NCBI RefSeq assembly: GCF_002077135.1
Contig: NZ_LDOS01000002.1
Location: 992,001 to 1,056,000, forward strand
Length of the DNA: 64,000 nucleotides
Origin: Metallibacterium scheffleri
GTDB lineage: Bacteria; Pseudomonadota; Gammaproteobacteria; Xanthomonadales; Rhodanobacteraceae
Direction: 5' to 3'
Made by a program: the position numbers and the translations under genes
The notes under the pieces: model-generated
Told to the model about the DNA's origin: nothing
Databases searched by the model: none
What the model saw: the letters and a program-made list of their open reading frames with translations, nothing else
Shown: piece after piece, positions 58,484 to 64,000 of the stretch
How the letters are laid out: each line of letters begins with the position of its first letter
Numbering within the stretch: the stretch's first letter is position 1

Positions 58484-59359
58484 TCAACCCGAGCGGGACT
58501 GCGCGCAGGCCGCGCTGATCTGACGCCGCGCGCTGGCATAGTCACACAGCGCGGTTTCGATCCAGGCGCGGGTTTCGGGTCCGAACAGGCGCTCGTATTT
58601 GCGCTCGGGTGTACTGATTCGCCCCGTGGTCTCGCGCTTGCGCCATGGTTCGTGATCGACGCTGCTGACGCGACTGCCGGGCCGCGCCAGCAAGGTGCGA
58701 TCGGCCGCAAGATCGAGAAACCCACGCAGCGCATGCCATGTGCCGTCGAAGTCGCGGGTCAGGTCTTCCAGGCACAGCAGGAAATGCCGCGGGTCATCCT
58801 GACGGGCCAGCGACAAGCCCAATGCGTGGTTCCAGCGCCGTGCCCAGGTGACCACGCCGCCGGTGAAATCCGGCCACGGCTGGTGCAGATCGGCATCGGC
58901 GATCGAGGCCAGCACGTCGCGGCCAGCGCGAATCACATGCACGAAGCACGCATCGGGCACTGCAGCCGCAATCTCGTCGAGATACAGCAGGTGCTGCGGG
59001 GTTTTTTCGATCCACGCGCTGCACTCGGCGCGCGTCGCAGCGCGATCAAGCATGTGCACGAAACGCCGGATGCATGCGCCATCGCGCCATGGGACCGGCG
59101 GACGCCGGCTCAGGCCGGCGCCGTGCTCGAGTTCGCGCAGGCGCCGACGACCACGCGATTGCGCCAGATGCAGTCGGCGGTGATACCAGCGCCGTCCGTC
59201 GCGCGCGTAGGGATCGCCCCAGCGCGCCTGGGTGCCGCCGTACAGGGCTTCGAAGAACCCTGTTTCGGGCAAGGTATATACATCGGGGTGACGTGCGATC
59301 AGCGCCTGCACCACGGTGGTACCCGAACGCGGACAGCCCACAACAAAAATTCGTTTCAC
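58484..59359 (-). CDS. PAPS-dependent sulfotransferase-like protein
   Basis: 291-aa cytoplasmic sulfotransferase of the bacterial Sulfotransfer_3-like group. The 5'-phosphosulfate loop is VVGCPRSGTTVVQALIARHP and the 3'-phosphate site HVIRAGRDVLASIADADLH. The GTG at 59359 has GGAG seven bases upstream (protein MKRIFVVGCP); a TTG two codons earlier is weaker. The acceptor is not predictable. It stands alone on the minus strand between acnA and the S10 peptidase. Confidence 0.87.
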   Translation of the reverse strand: MKRIFVVGCPRSGTTVVQALIARHPDVYTLPETGFFEALYGGTQARWGDPYARDGRRWYHRRLHLAQSRGRRRLRELEHGAGLSRRPPVPWRDGACIRRFVHMLDRAATRAECSAWIEKTPQHLLYLDEIAAAVPDACFVHVIRAGRDVLASIADADLHQPWPDFTGGVVTWARRWNHALGLSLARQDDPRHFLLCLEDLTRDFDGTWHALRGFLDLAADRTLLARPGSRVSSVDHEPWRKRETTGRISTPERKYERLFGPETRAWIETALCDYASARRQISAACAQSRSG

Positions 59360-59449
59360 TGCCAACTCCAGAAGCCCCCTCCTGGATAACGCGGTCCGCT
59401 CATCAGGGTTGACCGCGCGGGCATCACACCCGCGCGGTCAGTGGCTTTA

Positions 59450-61012
59450 TTACTGCTTGTCGCCGGCAGCGTCAACCGCGAGCGTGCTGCTGTAGAACCG
59501 ATTGAGGTCCGCGTGATAGGCGGCCAGTGCCTGCGGATTGAGGTAAATCATGTGACCCGAGTCGTAAAAGGTGAACTCGACATGGCTGCGCAACTGCGGC
59601 TCGAGCATCATGTGGTCGAGGTCATACTCGGTGGCGAAGAATGGCGTGGCCAGGTCGAAATAGCCATTAGCCGACATCACGCGCAGGTACGGGTTCTTGC
59701 GCAGCGCCGCGCCGAGATCACCCGCCACATAGGGCAGCGGCAGTTTCCAGCCCGAGCCCGGCACGGCATGGTGCCAGTCCCATTCGCCGATGACCTTGTC
59801 GTTCATCACCTTGTACGGGCGTTCGGAGTGGTACTTCAGCACGTTGCCCAAATACCAGTTGAAGGCCGTGGTGAAGCCCGGCGAGACGAACTGGTCGGAC
59901 GGGTCGAAATCCGGCGTGGAGCCGATCGCGTTGATATCCAGTCCGGCGTAGCGTCCGTCGTAGCGGCCGATGCTCTCGCGCTCGGGCAGCATCAGCTCCT
60001 TGCGGAAATTGCTGGCCTCGATGCGCAGGTTGGCGCGCTTGATGTACTCCAGCGGCAACCCGGTGTACTCGTGCAGCTTGACAGCCACCGCGTCGCGCTC
60101 GGCGACAGGAAGGTTTTCACCCTGCGCCAGCGCGTGCGCATACTCGCCCAGCGCGAACTGCTGCACCTTGGCCAGCAGCGCCGGCAAATCGGTGCCCGGA
60201 TTGCCCGGCAGCTTGTGGTGGTACCAAGCCAGCGCGGTGTAGGTTGGCAGGTACAACTCGTATTTCGTGTCCGACCCCGGCATCAGCAAGCCGTAGTTGA
60301 GGATGGACGACTGCAGCACCACGCCGTTCATGCTGATGCCCTGATCCTGCAGATACTCCACCAGCGCTGCCGAGCGCGTGGTGCCGTAGCTTTCGCCAAG
60401 CAGGAACTTGGGCGAATTCCAGCGATTGAACTGGGTCAGATAGCGCTGGATGAACTGGCTGAAGGATTTCACATCCTGATCCACGCCCCAGAACATCTTG
60501 TCGGTGCCCTTGCCGACCACATGGCTGTAACCGGTGCCGATCGCGTCGATGAACACCAGATCGCTGTCATTGAGCAGGCTGTCGTGGTTGGGCACGATGG
60601 CATACGGTGCGGGCGGCGTGGCACCTGCATTGTTGAGCGCGACTTTCATCGGACCCAGACCGCCCATGTGCAGCCAGATCGAAGAAGATCCGGGTCCGCC
60701 GTTGTACAGAAACGTGATCGGGCGCCTGGCCTCATTGCGTACGCCGTCCTTGGTGTAGGCCACGTAGAACATGGTCGCCACCGGTTCATTCTTGTCATCG
60801 CGCAGGATGATGGTTCCTGCGGTGGCGGTGTAGCGCACGTCCTCATTGCCGATGCGCACGCTGCCGTGGGTCACGACCTCGCGCTGCTGCGGCAGCGTTG
60901 CGGCAGCTGCGGTCTTGGCGGGCTCGGCATGGGCGGCGTCGGCGGCATACGCGCCCATGGGCAACAGAGCTGCGGCCAGCAGCATGGGCAGTATCTTGCG
61001 TTGCAGTTTCAA
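59450..61012 (-). CDS. Secreted S10 family serine carboxypeptidase-like peptidase
   Basis: 520-aa protein with a signal peptide (ILPMLLAAALLPMGAYA). It has the S10 alpha/beta-hydrolase fold: oxyanion region FLYNGGPGSSSIWLHMGGLG, the nucleophile in LLGESYGTTRSAALVEYL and the catalytic histidine near the end in YDSGHMIYLNPQAL. The TTG at 61012 with GGGAG six bases upstream puts the signal peptide at the N-terminus; an ATG at 61102 would place 30 extra residues before it. It cleaves C-terminal residues of peptides in the periplasm or outside (inferred from family). Confidence 0.9.
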   Translation of the reverse strand: MKLQRKILPMLLAAALLPMGAYAADAAHAEPAKTAAAATLPQQREVVTHGSVRIGNEDVRYTATAGTIILRDDKNEPVATMFYVAYTKDGVRNEARRPITFLYNGGPGSSSIWLHMGGLGPMKVALNNAGATPPAPYAIVPNHDSLLNDSDLVFIDAIGTGYSHVVGKGTDKMFWGVDQDVKSFSQFIQRYLTQFNRWNSPKFLLGESYGTTRSAALVEYLQDQGISMNGVVLQSSILNYGLLMPGSDTKYELYLPTYTALAWYHHKLPGNPGTDLPALLAKVQQFALGEYAHALAQGENLPVAERDAVAVKLHEYTGLPLEYIKRANLRIEASNFRKELMLPERESIGRYDGRYAGLDINAIGSTPDFDPSDQFVSPGFTTAFNWYLGNVLKYHSERPYKVMNDKVIGEWDWHHAVPGSGWKLPLPYVAGDLGAALRKNPYLRVMSANGYFDLATPFFATEYDLDHMMLEPQLRSHVEFTFYDSGHMIYLNPQALAAYHADLNRFYSSTLAVDAAGDKQ

Positions 61013-61266
61013 GGCGTTCTCCCGGGATTGGTAACAGGCGCTGAATGGCGCGAGCGAAGCATTAGAGCAGTCTTCCAGGCTACGGTTCCGTATCCCTGCC
61101 ATTAGTCATGGGTGGCCGGCGCCCAGCCATAGCCAGGACAGACGGCCCCGATGATGGCAACGCGGCATTGCAGCGCATCTTGCTGGGCCGCGGGGGCTAT
61201 GTTGCAATCCGGACCCTACGTGCGCGCAGGGTGCACGCTCCATCTGACGGTCGATGAGGTCAACAC

Positions 61267-62943
61267 ATGGGCGTTGAGCGTCCCTGGCTTGCGCACTACC
61301 CGAAAAATGTCCCTGCCGAAATCGACCTGAACCGTTACGCCTCGGTCGTTTCAGTCATTGACGAGGCCTGCCTGCGCTTCGCCCAGCGCCCGGCCTATGG
61401 CAATTACGGTCATGTCCTGAGCTATGCGGAGATCGATCGCCTCAGTGCGCAGTTCGCAGCGTATCTGGGCGGCACCTTGGGTCTGGCCAAGGGCGATCGC
61501 ATCGCGATCATGCTGCCCAACATCCTGCAGTACCCGATCGTCCTGTTCGGTGCACTGCGCGCCGGACTGGTCGTGGTCAACACCAATCCGCTATACACCG
61601 CGCGCGAACTGGAGCACCAGCTCAAGGATTCCGGCGCCAAGGCCATCGTGGTGCTGGAGAACTTCGCCGGCGTGCTGCAGGGCGTGATCACGCATACCGA
61701 CGTACGTCACGTGGTGGTGACCAGCCTGGGCGAGATGCTGGGCACACTCAAGGGCGCGCTGATCAACTTCGCAGTGCGTCATGTCAGGAAAATGGTGCCG
61801 CCCTGGCAATTGCCCGGAGCCGTCAGCCTGCATCAGGCGCTGGTGCTGGGCGCGGGTCAGGCACGCCCGCAGGTGGCGCTGGGCCACGACGATCTGGCGT
61901 TCCTGCAATACACCGGCGGGACTACCGGCGTGGCCAAGGGCGCGATGCTCAGCCACGGCAACATGGTCGCCAACATGTTGCAGGCCTCGACCTGGATCCA
62001 GTCGGTGCTGCACGAGGGCGAGGAAGTCATCGTCACCGCGCTGCCGCTGTATCACATCTTTTCGCTCACGGCCAATTGCTTCACTTTCCTGAAAACCGGC
62101 GGTTATGCCTATCTGATCACCAATCCGCGCGACATGCCGGGCTTCGTCAAGGAACTGCGCCAATTGCGCTTCACCGCGATAACCGGCGTCAATACCTTGT
62201 TCAATGGCCTGCTCAACACGCCCGGCTTCAACGATCTGGATTTTTCGCACCTGCGCATGACCCTCGGTGGCGGCATGGCGGTGCAGCGTGCCGTGGCCGA
62301 ACGCTGGAAGCAGGTGACCGGCTGCACGCTGGTGGAAGCTTACGGCCTCACCGAGACCAGCCCAGCGGTGTGCATCAACCCGCTGGACCTGGCCGCCTAC
62401 AACGGCTCGATCGGCCTGCCGGTGCCTTCCACCGAGGTCTGCGTGCAGGACGACAGCGGCACGTTGCTGGCCACCGGTGAGATCGGTGAATTGTGCGTCA
62501 AGGGTCCGCAGGTGATGCAGGGCTACTGGAACCGTGCCGACGAAACCGCCAAGGTCATGGACAGCGGCGGCTGGCTGCACACCGGCGACATCGCGCGCAT
62601 GGACAGCAACGGGTTTTTCTACATCGTCGATCGCAAGAAAGACATGATTCTCGTATCCGGCTTCAATGTGTACCCCAATGAAGTCGAAGACGTCATGGCC
62701 GCCTGCCCCGGCGTGCTCGAAGTGGCCGCCATCGGCGTACCCGACGATAAATCCGGTGAAGCGGTAAAGCTGTTCGTGGTGCGCAAGAACCCCGCGCTGA
62801 CCGAGGCCGAGGTACGCGATTATGCGAAAGCCAACCTCACCGGTTACAAGCGCCCGCACATCGTCGAGTTCCGCGACAGCCTGCCCAAGACCAACGTCGG
62901 CAAGATCCTGCGTCGCGAACTGCGCGCCAGTCCCGGGAGTTGA
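61267..62943 (+). CDS. fadD: Long-chain fatty acid-CoA ligase FadD
   Basis: 558-aa peripheral membrane enzyme that activates fatty acids to acyl-CoA. The P-loop is LQYTGGTTGVAKGAMLSHGN, and the adenylate region EAYGLTETSP and GWLHTGDIARMDSNGFFYIV. The FACS signature DRKKDMILVSGFNVYPNEVE and the C-terminal lysine PKTNVGKILRRELR are present. GAGG precedes the ATG. Confidence 0.96.
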   Translation: MGVERPWLAHYPKNVPAEIDLNRYASVVSVIDEACLRFAQRPAYGNYGHVLSYAEIDRLSAQFAAYLGGTLGLAKGDRIAIMLPNILQYPIVLFGALRAGLVVVNTNPLYTARELEHQLKDSGAKAIVVLENFAGVLQGVITHTDVRHVVVTSLGEMLGTLKGALINFAVRHVRKMVPPWQLPGAVSLHQALVLGAGQARPQVALGHDDLAFLQYTGGTTGVAKGAMLSHGNMVANMLQASTWIQSVLHEGEEVIVTALPLYHIFSLTANCFTFLKTGGYAYLITNPRDMPGFVKELRQLRFTAITGVNTLFNGLLNTPGFNDLDFSHLRMTLGGGMAVQRAVAERWKQVTGCTLVEAYGLTETSPAVCINPLDLAAYNGSIGLPVPSTEVCVQDDSGTLLATGEIGELCVKGPQVMQGYWNRADETAKVMDSGGWLHTGDIARMDSNGFFYIVDRKKDMILVSGFNVYPNEVEDVMAACPGVLEVAAIGVPDDKSGEAVKLFVVRKNPALTEAEVRDYAKANLTGYKRPHIVEFRDSLPKTNVGKILRRELRASPGS

Positions 62944-62986
62944 GGCTGCGACGCAACGACCCCGGCAAACTCAGTCGTTGAAAAAC

Positions 62987-63325
62987 TCAGGTATTGAAAG
63001 CCTCCACGCGATCCGCATAGCCGCCGAGCAGGTCCCACAGCGGGATCTGCCGATCCTCGGGTATGCGCGTGAACTCGAAGCACAGCTTGTGCTCGGTCTC
63101 GCGCACGCAAGTAGCCTCCAGATTGATGTGCGCATCGCCTTCCAGCAGCAGATCCAGCGTCCACAACTGTCCACGGCCACCTTGCCACTGCTGCGGGCGC
63201 TGCACGCACAGACCCGTTGCGGAAATGTCGACCATTTCGCTCTGCGCACTCTCGGCGCCGCGGCTGAGCAGTACCGCGCTGACCACATGCAGGCGGGCGT
63301 GACGATAAAGGTTCTGTGCACTCAT
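62987..63325 (-). CDS. PilZ domain protein (c-di-GMP receptor-like)
   Basis: 112 aa. RHARLHV near the N-terminus is close to the RxxxR motif, and VDISATGLCVQ matches D/NxSxxG, so it probably binds cyclic di-GMP. GRGQLWTLDLLLEGDAHINL belongs to the beta-barrel. The ATG at 63325 is the best start. It converges with fadD (43 bases between the stops). Confidence 0.85.
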   Translation of the reverse strand: MSAQNLYRHARLHVVSAVLLSRGAESAQSEMVDISATGLCVQRPQQWQGGRGQLWTLDLLLEGDAHINLEATCVRETEHKLCFEFTRIPEDRQIPLWDLLGGYADRVEAFNT

Positions 63326-63585
63326 GCTGGTGTCCGGTTCCGGCCCCTTGCGCCGGGTACGCAAACATCCAAGCAGGATTCAGGCCAACCCCGCAGACCG
63401 CAAAAATGCTGGCCGAACAGTGCGCGGGGCGTCCGTCGGCGTCACCCGACTGACGCAATAGGTCGTTTGCACGCATCAGGTATCCCGGCGCGACACGGAT
63501 GATGTGGCGCCGCTAGTGCAACGCGCGTTGACCCCCTGCGGGGTGCGTGCTACAAGCCCTGCCACCTATTCTGTCGACGCCCGCC

Positions 63586-63843
63586 ATGGCTGATCTCGAA
63601 CAACAATTTCTCGCCGCCAGCGAGGCCATCAAAAAGCTGGGTGAGCGTCCCGACAACGACACGCTGCTGAAGCTCTATGCGCTGTACAAGCAGGGCTCCG
63701 TGGGCGATGTCGATGGCCCCAAGCCGGGCTTTTTTGATTTCGTCGGCACCGCCAAGTACGAAGCCTGGGCCAAGCTCAAGGGCACCGCGCGCGATGCGGC
63801 ACAGAGCAAGTACATCGAACTGGTGCACAGCCTGGGCGCCTGA
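63586..63843 (+). CDS. Acyl-CoA-binding protein
   Basis: 85-aa four-helix protein that binds long-chain acyl-CoA. DLEQQFLAASEAIKKLGERP and LYALYKQGSVGDVDGPKPG, then FVGTAKYEAWAKLKGTAR, are the standard ACBP blocks. It starts at the ATG at 63586. Its place near fadD agrees with handling of acyl-CoA. Confidence 0.94.
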   Translation: MADLEQQFLAASEAIKKLGERPDNDTLLKLYALYKQGSVGDVDGPKPGFFDFVGTAKYEAWAKLKGTARDAAQSKYIELVHSLGA

Positions 63844-63881
63844 GCAGACGTTGCGCCCACCTGCGTCCACCGAATTCCGCC

Positions 63882-64000
63882 ATGCACATGCAACTCGGTT
63901 GTCCGCACTGCGCGCAGCGTGCCATGCCGGCCGTGGTCAAGGCACTCACCTCACCGTGGCAGGCGCGTGAGTGCCGCCGCTGTGGTTGTCGCATCGGCGT
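63882..64000 (+). CDS. Zinc-ribbon-type hypothetical protein, 5' part (cut by window end)
   Basis: 39 complete codons are visible (MHMQLGCPHCAQRAM..., ECRRCGC). The pairs CPHC and CRRC suggest a zinc ribbon. The 3' end is outside the window, so function cannot be given. Confidence 0.5.
   Translation, partial: MHMQLGCPHCAQRAMPAVVKALTSPWQARECRRCGCRIG

Overview
The window is high-GC DNA from a gammaproteobacterium. It is most likely a member of the Xanthomonadales/Lysobacterales (Rhodanobacter/Dyella-like), judged from the conserved blocks clpS-clpA-infA, nudJ-mnmA-hflD, rpoE-rseA next to ppx/gppA, acnA with a divergent LysR regulator, and ribonuclease D. No 16S gene is present, so this placement is an inference from gene content.

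Layout. (1) 1-7.6 kb is chromosomal backbone: the 3' part of katG; a sulfide/persulfide-type module (DUF442 phosphatase-like protein, metallo-beta-lactamase-fold dioxygenase-like protein, truncated haemoglobin, rhodanese) with two palindromes in its divergent promoter; a TPR protein with an FGE-sulfatase-type domain; rnd; and tRNA-Ala(CGC). (2) 7.6-9.9 kb holds an ISL3-family transposase whose last 112 bp are repeated at 82% identity on the far side of a membrane-anchored ORF of unknown function. (3) 9.96-19.07 kb is a minus-strand peptide-export locus. In transcription order it has a short HlyD-type adaptor, a C39 peptidase-ABC transporter, a 66-aa double-glycine-leader peptide, an ATP-grasp enzyme resembling graspetide (omega-ester/amide RiPP) maturases, then a MacB/FtsX-type permease, adaptor and ATPase. 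The precursor, the ATP-grasp gene and most of the permease gene are visibly richer in A+T than both flanks. This locus is the best candidate in the window for an undescribed RiPP system.

(4) 19.4-24.4 kb is backbone: rseA-rpoE, ppx/gppA, a secreted cyclophilin, lpxH, and two tRNA-Arg genes (ACG and CCT). (5) 24.4-48.9 kb is an integrative mobilizable element in tRNA-Arg(CCT), bounded by a perfect 48-bp direct repeat (24369-24416 and 48813-48860), with a tyrosine integrase next to the right end. It carries a small-gene block ending in an SF2 helicase with an XPD/DinG-like four-cysteine pattern, a 1.45-kb repeat-rich non-coding region (candidate oriT), a MobC-like protein, a MobF (TrwC/TraI) relaxase, a VirD4/TraD coupling protein, an ArdC-like antirestriction protein, and a giant single-chain type ISP restriction-modification enzyme. 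Between these lies an integron cassette array with no integrase (38.37-40.83 kb), two of whose cassettes encode related proteins with an RNxLAH (HEPN-like Rx4H) motif. There are no mating-pore genes, so transfer would depend on another element.

(6) 49.1-64 kb is backbone again: infA, clpA-clpS, nudJ-mnmA-hflD, a LysR regulator and acnA, a sulfotransferase, an S10 peptidase, fadD, a PilZ protein, an acyl-CoA-binding protein and the start of a zinc-ribbon protein cut by the window edge.

The element combines its own defence (ISP enzyme), a counter-defence protein (ArdC-like) and accessory cassettes. The peptide locus combines leader cleavage and export (C39 transporter), a predicted ester/amide-forming enzyme, and a second ABC exporter that could serve immunity or efflux.
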